Shown here piece by piece: positions 18,455 to 30,427 of a DNA stretch of 64,000 nucleotides (its first letter is position 1; every line of letters starts with the position of its first letter). Made by a program: the position numbers and the translations under genes. The notes under the pieces were generated by a model. That model did no database searches. It was not told the DNA's origin and saw only the letters and a list, made by a program, of their open reading frames with translations. This DNA comes from Acidobacteriaceae bacterium (GTDB lineage: Bacteria; Acidobacteriota; Terriglobia; Terriglobales; Acidobacteriaceae): NCBI GenBank assembly GCA_025462735.1, contig JAOAPC010000018.1, positions 62,001-126,000 of the forward strand, read 5' to 3'.

Positions 18455-20473
<2,019 letters not shown>

Positions 20474-20477
20474 CCTG

Positions 20478-22706
20478 TCAATGTAATAACGCCATTAGCT
20501 CTTCTTCGGGCAGGAGTTGCAGATCCAACCAACCCTCGATTGGAAGCGCGTCTGTCGGCAGACTATTTTGCCAAACGCTGAAGCGCAAACGAATTTTTGT
20601 GGCAGCCGGACTAGACGAATCTGCGGCAAATTCAGGTGGCTCCGCGTAAAGCAAGGCAAGCGGAATCTTGAACTCGAAGTTTCGCGCCAGCGCGGCATCA
20701 GCTCCATCACTGCGTAATTGATCGCCGTTGTCGGAAATGTTCCAGTCCGTAATTTTCGAGCTCACCACTTGCACGTTCAGCCGCAGTGCTCGTCGCGGCC
20801 GGGTTGAGCGGTCTGCCAATGACTCGAGGTTAATCACGATCTCGAAATTGCCCGAAGGAACCGGTCCGGCGAAATCCATCCGGCCGTAGACATTTTGCCG
20901 ATCTATTCCTGCATAGATCGAATCCAGCAGGAAAACTTTGCCGTGCATGGCGCCGGAGCGCCGGTCGGCGGTGTAGTGCGCGGCGCCCATCCACTCGAAG
21001 TAGCGAATCATCTCACCCGTGATTCGCGGATGAATGTAATTGGTTTGCGGCAAAAAAGACGGCCTGAGAGCTCCGCCGATAATCGGCTGGGCGAGATGGT
21101 CCGGCGGAGTCGCCCCTAATGCCTGATATACGTTCGAGAGATGCTTGCGATACAACTCATCAAATTCGCGATCGTTGGTGGAATGGTGCTCAGGGCCATA
21201 CCACCAGTTCCAGTCGCTGCCCTCAGCGATAAAAATTTCCTCGAGCGCCAGCTTGCGTTGCTCTTCGGAGACGTGCTGCGAAGCCTGACCGTAGAAGTTA
21301 CGCGCGTGATAAAGGTAGTCCCAGGACTTGTTGTCTTCAGGAGCGCCGATCCACACATTGAAATTGGCATTAATCCACGAACCCGGAACCAGCGATTGCA
21401 GAATATTAGGGTTGCGCTCGCGTTCGATGGCTTCAGACGCGGTGACTGCTTCGATCGACGGATCCTTTTGCAGCGCATCGTAAAAGCGCCTAAGAAATTC
21501 CCGACCCGACTCCGGATAATATTCCCAAGCGTTTTCGCCATCGAGAATGATTGCGACCATTGCGTCGCGTCCCGCATTCAGCACAGGCTGAGCAGATTCC
21601 TTAACGTTCCGCATTAAGTGCGCGACGGCTTCCTTGGGCGGCATCCCCGAATATACAAATCCGATCAAGTCGGAGACCGCATGATCGCGAAAAATCAGGT
21701 GCATGCGGGTTGGCCCATTCTCATACAGGTGGACCGTATAAAGTTTTTCCGCTGAAACGTCCGGCAGGCGTCCTTGGCCGTCGCGCATGAATGACATTCC
21801 CGTTGTTCGCGAGAGAACTCCTTCATCAGTAGCCATCCAACTCACACCCAGTTCCGCTGCGATTTTGATGACCTCTTCTGAGACGCCTCCCTCCGAGGGC
21901 CATACTCCTCTCGGGCGCACGCCGAAAACCTTTTCGTGCAGATTCAACCCACGTTGGAGTTGCTCACGCGCGTCCTCTGGATGCTGAAAGCGATTTTGAG
22001 GGAGCGGCAGTCCCAGCGTGGACGCGGCACCCGCATTCGTATCGCAGATGAGCGGCAAAATGGGATGGTAAAAAGGCGACGTGGAAATCTCGATGCGTCC
22101 CTGTTTCGCGGCGTCGGCGTGCGCCGGCAAGACTCTGTTGATCAGCTCGCGCTGGCGATCGATTACAAACTTTTGGTCTTCCAGCGAAAACCCCCGGCCT
22201 TTGCGAACTAGCTCCGCGACTTCTGGTTCTGAAAGAAAAAATTCGTCGAACCACGCGATTTGGGACAGCACCTGCAGGTCGGTGAAATCCTGGGCTTGAA
22301 AGTACGCTTCCGCGCGTTCGGGGGAGGATCCCGCACTCTGGAAACGGCCCCAGAGCTCCGCATATCGCGGATAGCGCCCAATCAGGTGTTCAGCATTCGC
22401 CTGAAACAGATACTGCAATGCAAAGCGCCGCTCGGCTGGCATGAGATCGGGCGCAGGACGAGCCCCCACGCGTAGGAATGGATCGTGAGCAGTTCCGGAG
22501 GCATAGTCCTGAATTTGGGCGATCAGCGAGGGAACCAGATTAAAAGTTTGGTGAACCTGGGGAAACTCCTCCAGCAGTTTCACCATCCCGTAGTAGTCTT
22601 TCAGTGCGTGCAGGCGCACCCAGGGTAGGCGGTACTCACCCGTGACCAGATCCTTGTAATAGGGCTGATGCTGGTGCCAGAGAACAACGACGCGAAGAAC
22701 AGGCAT
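20478..22706 (-). CDS. Glycoside hydrolase family 57 (alpha-amylase type)
   Basis: A 742-residue GH57 enzyme acting on alpha-glucans. Conserved region 1 is LWHQHQPYY at the N-terminus; the nucleophile glutamate is in GVWPSEGGVSEE (about residue 271) and the acid/base aspartate in AIILDGENAWEYY (about residue 388). The C-terminal ~200 residues form a beta-rich extension. Lengths and motifs fit amylopullulanase- or 4-alpha-glucanotransferase-like members, which I cannot separate. It is divergent from the branching-enzyme gene 72 bp away, so a role in glycogen breakdown or remodelling is likely. No signal peptide is seen, so it is cytoplasmic. Confidence 0.9.
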   Translation of the reverse strand: MPVLRVVVLWHQHQPYYKDLVTGEYRLPWVRLHALKDYYGMVKLLEEFPQVHQTFNLVPSLIAQIQDYASGTAHDPFLRVGARPAPDLMPAERRFALQYLFQANAEHLIGRYPRYAELWGRFQSAGSSPERAEAYFQAQDFTDLQVLSQIAWFDEFFLSEPEVAELVRKGRGFSLEDQKFVIDRQRELINRVLPAHADAAKQGRIEISTSPFYHPILPLICDTNAGAASTLGLPLPQNRFQHPEDAREQLQRGLNLHEKVFGVRPRGVWPSEGGVSEEVIKIAAELGVSWMATDEGVLSRTTGMSFMRDGQGRLPDVSAEKLYTVHLYENGPTRMHLIFRDHAVSDLIGFVYSGMPPKEAVAHLMRNVKESAQPVLNAGRDAMVAIILDGENAWEYYPESGREFLRRFYDALQKDPSIEAVTASEAIERERNPNILQSLVPGSWINANFNVWIGAPEDNKSWDYLYHARNFYGQASQHVSEEQRKLALEEIFIAEGSDWNWWYGPEHHSTNDREFDELYRKHLSNVYQALGATPPDHLAQPIIGGALRPSFLPQTNYIHPRITGEMIRYFEWMGAAHYTADRRSGAMHGKVFLLDSIYAGIDRQNVYGRMDFAGPVPSGNFEIVINLESLADRSTRPRRALRLNVQVVSSKITDWNISDNGDQLRSDGADAALARNFEFKIPLALLYAEPPEFAADSSSPAATKIRLRFSVWQNSLPTDALPIEGWLDLQLLPEEELMALLH

Positions 22707-22778
22707 CGACAGCGCGATTCCTAATTAGAATGAGTATGCAGTCTAGCATGTGAGAACATTCACCAGTCAGTCCAACCC

Positions 22779-24713
22779 ATGACCACGAAAAACACGCTTG
22801 CCTCGCCAGTGCGTTACGACGTCAGCCTCTTTTCGCCTGACGATTTGTATTTGTTCAACGAGGGCCGAAACTATCGCGCCTACAACCAGCTTGGCGCGCA
22901 CCTGGCTTCATTCAACGACGAACCAGGTACTTCATTCAGCGTATGGGCGCCGAATGCCCGCAAGGTCTCGGTTATGGGGAACTTCAACCAATGGAATAAC
23001 AATTCGCACCCGTTGGAGTCGCGTGGCGCGTCCGGAATTTGGGAAGGGTTTATTCCCGGCCTGGGCAAAGGTTCGCTCTACAAGTTTCACATCGTCTCGC
23101 AGAAGCATGATTTTGTTACCGACAAAGCGGACCCATTCGGGGTCTACCACGAGGAGCCGCCGCGGACGGCATCTGTCGTTTGGGACTTGAATTATCAATG
23201 GTCGGATCGTGAATGGATGAACTCGCGAGCCGGTCGCCAAACGCTGCAATCGCCGATCTCGATTTATGAACTTCACCTCGGTTCCTGGATGCGCAACCCC
23301 GAGGAGGGCGATCGCTCGCTGACTTATCGCGAGCTTGCTCCGAAATTAGCCGACTACATCACGCGAATGAATTTCACGCATGTCGAGCTGCTGCCAATCA
23401 TGGAGCATCCGTTTTATGCCTCATGGGGATACCAGACCACAGGATATTTCGCTCCCACGTCACGTTACGGCACCCCGCAGGATTTCATGTTCTTCGTGGA
23501 TTATCTGCACCAGCGCGGGATCGGCGTAATCCTCGATTGGGTGCCGTCGCATTTTCCTTCCGATGCGCATGGGCTTGCCTACTTTGACGGGACGCATCTG
23601 TTCGAGCATGCGGACTGGCGCAGCGGATTTCATCCCGACTGGAACACATACATCTACAACTACGGCCGCAACGAGGTTCGCAGCTTTCTTATGTCCAGCG
23701 CGATGTTCTGGCTGGATAAGTATCACGTCGACGGCATACGGGTCGATGCGGTTGCGTCAATGCTCTACCTCGACTATTCGCGGCGGGAAGGTGAATGGAT
23801 TCCTAACAAATTCGGTGGAAGGGAAAATTTGGACGCCATCGAATTTCTGCGTCAGATGAATCTGGAAGCTTACAAGGAATATCCGGGAATTCAGACCTAT
23901 GCAGAGGAATCAACCGCGTGGCCTATGGTGTCTCGGCCAGTGTATCTTGGCGGGCTCGGCTTTGGGCTGAAGTGGGACATGGGTTGGATGCACGATACGC
24001 TGGCGTATTTTGCGCACGATCCCATTCATCGCGGATTTCACCACAATATGCTCACATTCCGGATGCTTTATGGGTTCACCGAAAACTTTGTGCTGCCGCT
24101 TTCGCATGATGAGGTTGTTCACGGCAAGGGTTCAATCGTCGGCAAAATGCCCGGGGACGAATGGCAGAAGTTCGCAAACTTGCGCCTGCTTTACGGGTAC
24201 ATGTTTGCGCAACCCGGCAAGAAGCTGCTCTTCATGGGAGATGAATTCGGGCAAGTGCGCGAGTGGGGCCATGACATGAGCCTGGAGTGGCACGTATTGC
24301 AATATCCCGTCCACTCCGGCGTACAGAAGTGGGTTGAGCAACTGAACCGGGCTTATCGCAACGAACCCGCGCTGCATGAGCTCGACAATGACCCCGCGGG
24401 ATTCGAGTGGGTGGACGCCAATGATACCGCCGCCAGCGTGATCTCCCTGCTGCGCAAAGGCAAAAAGCCAGAAGAGACAATTTTGGTGGTCTGCAATTTC
24501 ACTCCGGTTCCTCGGGACAATTACCGCATCGGAGTTCCATACGATGGCTTCTGGCGGGAAATTCTCAACAGTGATGCTGCGGAATACGCTGGCAGCGGGG
24601 TCGGCAATCTCGGCGGCAAACAAGCGGAGGAAAAGCCCACCCACGGGCGGCCGTATTCAATTTCGCTGACCCTTCCGCCACTCGGCGCCTTGTTTTTCAA
24701 ACGCGGATCATAA
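22779..24713 (+). CDS. glgB: 1,4-alpha-glucan branching enzyme (GH13)
   Basis: A 644-residue glycogen branching enzyme. A CBM48-type N-terminal domain ([20 protein letters not shown]) is followed by the GH13 barrel: the DGIRVDAV nucleophile aspartate (~residue 325), the acid/base glutamate in YAEESTAWP (~376) and the transition-state aspartate in [12 protein letters not shown] (~443). These match glgB rather than debranching enzymes. It shares a 72-bp divergent upstream region with the GH57 gene. An inverted repeat element follows its stop. Confidence 0.94.
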   Translation: MTTKNTLASPVRYDVSLFSPDDLYLFNEGRNYRAYNQLGAHLASFNDEPGTSFSVWAPNARKVSVMGNFNQWNNNSHPLESRGASGIWEGFIPGLGKGSLYKFHIVSQKHDFVTDKADPFGVYHEEPPRTASVVWDLNYQWSDREWMNSRAGRQTLQSPISIYELHLGSWMRNPEEGDRSLTYRELAPKLADYITRMNFTHVELLPIMEHPFYASWGYQTTGYFAPTSRYGTPQDFMFFVDYLHQRGIGVILDWVPSHFPSDAHGLAYFDGTHLFEHADWRSGFHPDWNTYIYNYGRNEVRSFLMSSAMFWLDKYHVDGIRVDAVASMLYLDYSRREGEWIPNKFGGRENLDAIEFLRQMNLEAYKEYPGIQTYAEESTAWPMVSRPVYLGGLGFGLKWDMGWMHDTLAYFAHDPIHRGFHHNMLTFRMLYGFTENFVLPLSHDEVVHGKGSIVGKMPGDEWQKFANLRLLYGYMFAQPGKKLLFMGDEFGQVREWGHDMSLEWHVLQYPVHSGVQKWVEQLNRAYRNEPALHELDNDPAGFEWVDANDTAASVISLLRKGKKPEETILVVCNFTPVPRDNYRIGVPYDGFWREILNSDAAEYAGSGVGNLGGKQAEEKPTHGRPYSISLTLPPLGALFFKRGS

Positions 24714-24732
24714 ATTAGCAGTCTCTGGTTTT

Positions 24733-24815
24733 CCTTCGTGTATCTTTGTGTCCTTCGTGGTTTCTGCTTTTGAAGGAAACGCAACAACCACAAAGGACAC
24801 GAAGTTTCACGAAGG
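24733..24815. repeat. Long imperfect inverted repeat, copy 2
   Basis: Arms at 24733-24761 and 24787-24815 (29 bases each, 25 of 29 complementary) separated by 25 bases. The arm consensus and the four mismatching positions (9, 11, 15, 24 of the arm) are the same as in the element at 5002-5079. It lies between glgB and mazG, 19 bp after the glgB stop. Confidence 0.85.
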
Positions 24816-24857
24816 AAACGCCAACACCAGACCCCACAAAATTGCTACTCTAACTTC

Positions 24858-25787
24858 ATGCCCACCACCGGAGAACGATTCGAACGCGCTGTTGCCATCA
24901 TGGGTAAATTGCGCGCTCCGGGCGGATGCCCATGGGACCGCGAGCAGACCTTCGACTCGATCAAGCCCTATACGTTGGAAGAGACTTATGAGGTTCTCGA
25001 AGCCATCGACAATCGCGATTGGGACGAACTGCTCGGAGAACTTGGCGACCTGCTGTTACAGGTGCTCTTCTACTCGCAAATGGCAGCGGAAGATAAGCGG
25101 TTCTCGATTGATGAAGTTCTTGATCGCCTTTCAAATAAGCTTGTCGATCGCCACCCGCATGTCTTTGGCAATGTGACTGCCGAGACTTCCGCCGACGTTC
25201 TTCGTAATTGGGAAGCCCTCAAAGCCGAAGAAAAGAAGAAACGCCTGGAAGCTGGTGGCGGGAAAGCGGCGCAACTTCAGAATCCGGAATCAGTACTCGC
25301 GGGCGTTTCGTCAGCCATGCCGGCTCTTCTAGAAGCTCACAAACTCAGCTCGAGGGCGGCGCATGTTGGCTTTGACTGGCCTGAAATTGGTGGTTTGTTC
25401 GAGAAGTTGGAAGAAGAAACGACGGAACTGAAGGACGAACTGAAGCATCTTCCCGGGCCTATTCAGCCCAAGGGCAGGGGCGTAGCGGGATCGGGCAAAC
25501 CGCAGGTTCCGGAAGAACTCCGCCATCGACTCGAAGAAGAAGTCGGTGATTTGTTTTTTGTATTGGTAAATATCGCGCGCTATCTTTCGCTCGATCCTGA
25601 GTCGGCGTTGAAGAAGACCAACCGCAAATTCAAGCGCCGCTTTCAGTGGATGGAAGAGCAGCTGAGCGCGTCCGGCCGTAGGCCCCAACAGGCGACCGTG
25701 GACGAACTGGATTCGTTGTGGCGGCGGGCCAAAGAGCAGGAGCAATCATCCACCCCCGATACCACTCCCAGTTTCAAGCGCCAATGA
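24858..25787 (+). CDS. mazG: Nucleoside triphosphate pyrophosphohydrolase
   Basis: A 309-residue MazG house-cleaning enzyme that hydrolyses (d)NTPs to monophosphates. The first domain has LRAPGGCPWDREQTFDSI and the metal-binding LEETYEVLEAI...ELLGELGDLLLQVLF pattern (EExxE and ExxD); a second, similar domain follows with LEEEVGDLFFVLVNIARYL. The Gly/Lys-rich insert near residues 195-215 makes it longer than the usual ~265. It ends with ATGA, overlapping the next gene by four bases. Confidence 0.92.
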   Translation: MPTTGERFERAVAIMGKLRAPGGCPWDREQTFDSIKPYTLEETYEVLEAIDNRDWDELLGELGDLLLQVLFYSQMAAEDKRFSIDEVLDRLSNKLVDRHPHVFGNVTAETSADVLRNWEALKAEEKKKRLEAGGGKAAQLQNPESVLAGVSSAMPALLEAHKLSSRAAHVGFDWPEIGGLFEKLEEETTELKDELKHLPGPIQPKGRGVAGSGKPQVPEELRHRLEEEVGDLFFVLVNIARYLSLDPESALKKTNRKFKRRFQWMEEQLSASGRRPQQATVDELDSLWRRAKEQEQSSTPDTTPSFKRQ

Positions 25788-26908
25788 AAATCGAAGCCGT
25801 CACTCTCCGCGAGCTTCACATGCCGCTGAAGCATTTTTTTGAAACCAGCTTCGGCCGAACCGAAAATCGCCGCGTCCTTCTGATTACCGCCCACTGCGAA
25901 GGCCTCGAAGGCTGGGCCGAGTGCGTTGCCGGAGAAGGCCCGTTCTTCAGCTCTGAATGGGTTGAGACAGCATGGGCGACGACTCGCGAGTTTCTCGCGC
26001 CTTTGCTAATCGGCCAAAACATTGAGTGGGCCAAAGATAGCGCTGCGCTGATGGCTCGTGTTCGCGGCCACAATATGGCTAAGGCTGCGCTGGAGAATGC
26101 CCTGTGGGACGCCGAGGCCAAAGCCAAAGGCCAGCCCTTATGGAAGCTGCTGGGAGGCACTCGCAGCGAAATCGATTGCGGGGTGTCCATTGGCATTCAG
26201 AACTCGCACGAGCAGTTGCTTGAAAAAATCGAGACCGAGCTGGTGGCCGGTTATCAGCGGATCAAAGTAAAAGTAAAGCCCGGATGGGACGTTGACGTAC
26301 TTGGAAAAATTCGCAATCGCTGGCCGCAAATTCTGCTGAGTTGCGACGCGAATTCGGCGTACAGGCCATCGGACCTCGACCATCTAAAAAAGTTCGATGA
26401 ATTCGGGTTGTTGATGATTGAGCAGCCACTCTGGCACGACGACATTCTCTATCACGCAAAACTTCAGCGGGAACTGAAGACAGCGCTTTGCCTTGACGAA
26501 TCCGTTCATCACGCTCGCGATGCCGCAACGGCGATCGAACTTGGCGCCTGCCGCATCATCAACATAAAAGTTGGCCGTGTAGGTGGTTTCAGCGAAGCCG
26601 TTGCGGTTCACGAGGTCTGCGAGCGCAACAAAATCCCTGTCTGGTGCGGGGGAATGCTTGAGACCGGCATTGGACGCGCGCACAACATAGCGCTCTCAAC
26701 TTTGCCGAATTTCCAGCTTCCGGGAGACGTCTCCGCCTCTCAACGCTATTGGGAAGAAGACATTGTCGAACCTGAAATCGAAGTGACGAAACGCGGGACG
26801 ATTCTGGTCAGTAAAGCGGTGGGTACGGGATATGCCCCCAGGAAGGACCTAATCAACAAGCTTACGATTAGAAAGGAAGTGGTTCGCAACCGCGCCGCAA
26901 CGGTCTAG
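25784..26908 (+). CDS. o-Succinylbenzoate synthase / N-acylamino-acid racemase-like
   Basis: A 374-residue enolase-superfamily enzyme of the OSBS/NSAR branch. Catalytic residues are visible in order: KVKVKPG (lysines ~160), metal ligands in LSCDANSAY, LMIEQPL and LCLDESVH, and the second lysine in NIKVGRVGG (~262). OSBS (menaquinone synthesis) and N-succinylamino-acid racemase cannot be told apart by sequence, and no other men gene is near. The ATG at 25784 overlaps the mazG stop (ATGA), so it is translationally coupled; an in-frame upstream extension inside mazG is rejected. Confidence 0.85.
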   Translation: MKIEAVTLRELHMPLKHFFETSFGRTENRRVLLITAHCEGLEGWAECVAGEGPFFSSEWVETAWATTREFLAPLLIGQNIEWAKDSAALMARVRGHNMAKAALENALWDAEAKAKGQPLWKLLGGTRSEIDCGVSIGIQNSHEQLLEKIETELVAGYQRIKVKVKPGWDVDVLGKIRNRWPQILLSCDANSAYRPSDLDHLKKFDEFGLLMIEQPLWHDDILYHAKLQRELKTALCLDESVHHARDAATAIELGACRIINIKVGRVGGFSEAVAVHEVCERNKIPVWCGGMLETGIGRAHNIALSTLPNFQLPGDVSASQRYWEEDIVEPEIEVTKRGTILVSKAVGTGYAPRKDLINKLTIRKEVVRNRAATV

Positions 26909-27897
26909 CGATCGCAGCAAAGCGTGCTTGTCGCTGGAACCTTAGCTTGAGCGCGGTTCTGATTTTGAGCGCCGCCGCTTAATTTCCCGCTCTGCCGACC
27001 GGCCTCGACTGCTCTAGCAGCAGAGGAGTTTTCTGCCGCTTCCTTCTTGAGAAGCTCCACGCCTTGTGCGAAAGTCAAATTGCTCGGAACGGAATGAAAA
27101 TCGGAGAAGGTGTCGCTCGAGTGGATTGCCAGCTTTTTAACGAACAGGACTTTGCCGGTGAACGAAAGTTCCATGTGGGTCACTTCCCATTGGTGGTTGC
27201 CCACATCTGCCTGCTGCACTACAAACCGCCCACCGGGATCCAGATGGCCCAAAATTCCCCAGCCAAATGCAACTTCTTTCAGTAGGGTACCGTTGATTTC
27301 TGCGATGCGGTCCTGCGCACTATCGATCAAGAGATCACCGCGCATTCCGGTCAACACTTGTTCCACATGCGATGGAGGATTGTAGTTGGGATTAGGGCGG
27401 AATTTTAGCCGGAGCAGCTCGTCCCCCGGGCCTCCTAGACCCTCGCGGGATTGCTCGGTTCCATCAGGTTCATACAAGAAGGCATCCGGCAATGCTGCCA
27501 GAATTCGCAGCGTGTGCTCAGCGTCTTCCTTTTCCTGCTTTTTTTTCTTGCGCAGTTCCTGCGGGCTCTGAACGTAAGCCGCCAGCCGGGCCTCCTCATC
27601 GTGCCGCTGCTGGGGAGTTAGCGGATGCCCATTTTCCATGACCAGTAGGCCTGCCGTTGCGTCGTTAGTTTCAACCATCAGCTTGGTTTGGGAAAGCTGC
27701 GGCGTCTTCTTCTCATCTTTGAACATGAAATGCAAACCAGGACCTTGGTTGCACGAGATCTCATTGTGAACCGCCCGCCTAACGATCTCAGCGGGCGGAA
27801 GTTTGGCAGAGTCGTCTGCGGCGAGCGCGCGAGGCGTACAAAGTGCGCAAAACAGCGCGGCTACCAGGCACATCGCGTATTGAGGGGCGGCGCACAT
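26905..27897 (-). CDS. Secreted hypothetical protein
   Basis: A 330-residue exported protein with a signal peptide (about 27 residues ending RALA), a charged helical stretch rich in Lys/Glu near residues 115-135, and a beta-rich C-terminal half (DLLIDSAQDRIAEINGTL, GGRFVVQQADVG, VTHMELSFTGKVLFVKKLAI) reminiscent of lipoprotein-carrier-like folds. I do not recognise a named family. GAGGA six bases before supports ATG 27897; the TTG at 27909 is the alternative. It ends by overlapping the last four bases of the convergent enolase-superfamily gene. Confidence 0.7.
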   Translation of the reverse strand: MCAAPQYAMCLVAALFCALCTPRALAADDSAKLPPAEIVRRAVHNEISCNQGPGLHFMFKDEKKTPQLSQTKLMVETNDATAGLLVMENGHPLTPQQRHDEEARLAAYVQSPQELRKKKKQEKEDAEHTLRILAALPDAFLYEPDGTEQSREGLGGPGDELLRLKFRPNPNYNPPSHVEQVLTGMRGDLLIDSAQDRIAEINGTLLKEVAFGWGILGHLDPGGRFVVQQADVGNHQWEVTHMELSFTGKVLFVKKLAIHSSDTFSDFHSVPSNLTFAQGVELLKKEAAENSSAARAVEAGRQSGKLSGGAQNQNRAQAKVPATSTLCCDR

Positions 27898-28068
27898 AGA
27901 GTTCCTCAATCTGTTAGAGGAGAACCATAGCTCCAGTGTTGTCTGAACGCAAATACTCTACGGCCACACGCTGAGCAGTGTCGACCATTCAAAACCGAAA
28001 TTAGTTATCACTCCGTGCCCAGTTCGAATGATTTACAATCCTAGTTCGCCACTGAAGGGGGTCGTGAT

Positions 28069-28491
28069 ATGGCTGGTTCCGAGAATTTTGCTCACATAGG
28101 CAGGTCGGTTTTCATCCGTGGAGACGTTTCCGGTAGCGAGGATATCTACGTCGATGGCCAAGTGGAAGGCACTATCCAGCTGAGTGGAAATAGCTTAACG
28201 GTCGGTCCCAATGGCCGCATTCGCGCGAATATCACCGCGAAGAACGTGATGGTAAGTGGCTCGGTGGAGGGCAATATTGAAGCCGGTGAGCGCACTGATA
28301 TGCGAAAGAGCGCGGTGGTCAAAGGAGACGTTCGGACCCGCCGGATCGCGATTGAAGAGGGTGCTTTCTTCACCGGCAAGCTGGAGATTCTCGGAGAAAT
28401 TAAAGTACAACCCGCTCCGGGCGCGGTGGCGGCTGCAGCTTCGTCTGCCCCTTCCCATTCGAAGCCTCTTACCTCTGAGCAAAGCAAGTAA
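28069..28491 (+). CDS. Bactofilin
   Basis: A 140-residue bactofilin (polymer-forming cytoskeletal protein). The core is a right-handed beta-helix with short repeats: GRSVFIRGDVSGSEDIYVDG, VEGTIQLSGNSLTVGPNGRI, AKNVMVSGSVEGNI, then the ERTDMRKSAVVKGDVRTRRI turn, flanked by disordered ends (Ala/Ser-rich C-terminus). Bactofilins form filaments that act in cell shape and wall processes. The adjacent peptidase often linked to bactofilins is absent here. Confidence 0.93.
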   Translation: MAGSENFAHIGRSVFIRGDVSGSEDIYVDGQVEGTIQLSGNSLTVGPNGRIRANITAKNVMVSGSVEGNIEAGERTDMRKSAVVKGDVRTRRIAIEEGAFFTGKLEILGEIKVQPAPGAVAAAASSAPSHSKPLTSEQSK

Positions 28492-28591
28492 TCTGGCCCG
28501 CGGAACGCCTGTCGGGTTATATTGAGCGACGGGGTTAGATATAGGGACATGGGTCTGAGCTCCGGCCGTCCGCGCGACCTACTCTGCAATT

Positions 28592-29263
28592 ATGAAATTT
28601 TTCCGCAACACGCCGGCGGTGTCGCCGGAACCTAAACCGCAGGAGCGACTCTCCCGGCGATCGAGCGCCATGGCAGAGATTTCGCGAGTGCTTAAGTCAG
28701 AAGAAACGTTATGCGTGCTCGATATTGGCGCTACTTCAGCCAGCAACATCCGCTTCTTTACCGAGCGCGGTCACCGCATCTATAGTCAGGATTTGCTCGA
28801 AGCTTCGACGGATTCAGCCTTAGTTATCAGCAATGAGCAAGGCCTTCCCACGCTCGATAGCAAGAAATTTCTGGAAGAAAACTTGGCGTATCCCAACACC
28901 CATTTCGATCTTGTCTTCTGTTGGAATTTGGCCGACTACATGGATGAGAGTCTGGTTAAGCCGGTGATCGGCCGGTTGTGGTCAGTAATGAAACCGGGCG
29001 CAATGCTCGTCGCATTCTTTCACACGCGCGAAGCAGGGCCCGACGCACCGTACTACCGTTATCACATAACGGGTAGCGATACGCTCGAAATGCACGCCTT
29101 AAACGTTAAGCCGGGAACGCGCAAGGAGCGCTCATCCGCCAGAAATTTTGCTCTGCAGCGTGTGTTCAACAACCGCCACATCGAAAACCTTTTTCGCGAC
29201 TTTGGTTCAATCAAGTTTTTTCTTTCGCGAGATAACGTCCGCGAAGTCCTGGTCGTGAGATAG
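28592..29263 (+). CDS. Class I SAM-dependent methyltransferase-like protein
   Basis: A 223-residue protein with a partial methyltransferase fold: VLDIGATSASNIRFF (motif I, atypical because the glycine-rich loop is GATSAS) and FDLVFCWNLADYM (motif IV region), then KPGAMLVAFFHTRE. The first ~30 residues are Pro/Arg-rich. The substrate is unknown. It follows the bactofilin gene by 100 bp on the same strand. Confidence 0.75.
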   Translation: MKFFRNTPAVSPEPKPQERLSRRSSAMAEISRVLKSEETLCVLDIGATSASNIRFFTERGHRIYSQDLLEASTDSALVISNEQGLPTLDSKKFLEENLAYPNTHFDLVFCWNLADYMDESLVKPVIGRLWSVMKPGAMLVAFFHTREAGPDAPYYRYHITGSDTLEMHALNVKPGTRKERSSARNFALQRVFNNRHIENLFRDFGSIKFFLSRDNVREVLVVR

Positions 29264-29329
29264 CTTCTGCCCGCCAGGGCTTGGCGCCCCGCTGGCACCC
29301 AAGTAGTCGATGCGATCGGAATCTCGGAA

Positions 29330-30427
29330 TCAGCGTGTGAGTTTTACCATCCGTCTGGCGAGGTAAGGCGTTCGTGAGGCGATCGAAAACATTGGCCGGC
29401 GAACGATTCGAGGCCAACGCAGCAACCCGCGAAGCATAGAAGATACCGTGAAAACGTGGCTTAAGCGCTCTCGGTACTTGCTGCGATAAAGAGCCGCCGC
29501 TTGCTCTAGCGAACCCTCTCCCCGGAAAAAAGAATGCAGGCATTCGGCTGCGAGTACGCCGCTGCGTAAGGCCAGAGAGATACCATCGCCGACGAAGGGA
29601 TCGACAAAGGTTGCCGCGTCTCCGATCTGGAGCATTGCTCCCTGCATGGGCTCGGGGTCGTGGAATACAAGCGGCGAAGTGCTGACCGGTTCCGTGAGGG
29701 ACGCCCAAGAGCGGCTTCGCTCAAATAACAGCGGATGCTGCTTAAGCACATCCGACATAGTGTTCGCTACATCTGCGCGCACCATGGCGCATGCATTGAT
29801 GCGGGTTCCGAAGCCGTTATCCGCCGCACCGACCGGTTGCGCGCCGCAATATCCGCCTTCAAAAAAGTACAAGTCAACCGAAGGGGAAGCTGCTGGCTCG
29901 TGGTAGTGCGTTTTGATTCCGATCCATTTTCGTTTCTCATTTCGAGCGCGCACCGCTGGACTGGTAAAGCTCGACCATCGACCGCTGGCATTCATCAGCG
30001 CACTTGCTTCGAAAACTTGATTGTCCGCGACGATTCGAAATGGTCCGTCTCCCTCCACCGATCGAACCGTGGTCTCCGCGCAGCATTCAATTGCGCTTGC
30101 CATGCAGGTATCCCACAATGCGGAATCGAGATCGAATCGCGCAATGCTGGCCGCGGGAGGATCGATCCCGGTCCGCAAAGTTGTGCCATCAACGAAGATT
30201 CGCGTTTTAGAAATACGGGGCGCATCCACTATCAAGTGCTGGAAGTCAGACGCAAGTAGCTCAGCCAGCAACCCCAGTGATTCGGCGGAAACGAATTCTC
30301 CACACACCTTGTGCCGCGGAAAACGGCTTCGTTCGACCAACAGCACACGGGCGCCTCTTCCTGCAGCGGCAATGGCCGCCGCGCACCCGGCAGGGCCACC
30401 ACCAATAATTGCCAGATCGAAAATCAT
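29330..30427 (-). CDS. FAD-dependent oxidoreductase, geranylgeranyl-reductase-like
   Basis: A 365-residue flavoprotein. The N-terminal FAD motif is LAIIGGGPAGCAAAIAAAGRG, followed by FPRHKVCGEFVS, and the second FAD contact is GDAATFVDPFVGDGISLAL; these place it among geranylgeranyl-reductase/halogenase-like monooxygenases. Its ATG overlaps the end of the methyltransferase gene (ATGA), so the two are cotranslated. Such pairs often flank type III polyketide synthases; none is present in the window. The substrate is unknown. Confidence 0.83.
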   Translation of the reverse strand: MIFDLAIIGGGPAGCAAAIAAAGRGARVLLVERSRFPRHKVCGEFVSAESLGLLAELLASDFQHLIVDAPRISKTRIFVDGTTLRTGIDPPAASIARFDLDSALWDTCMASAIECCAETTVRSVEGDGPFRIVADNQVFEASALMNASGRWSSFTSPAVRARNEKRKWIGIKTHYHEPAASPSVDLYFFEGGYCGAQPVGAADNGFGTRINACAMVRADVANTMSDVLKQHPLLFERSRSWASLTEPVSTSPLVFHDPEPMQGAMLQIGDAATFVDPFVGDGISLALRSGVLAAECLHSFFRGEGSLEQAAALYRSKYRERLSHVFTVSSMLRGLLRWPRIVRRPMFSIASRTPYLARRMVKLTR

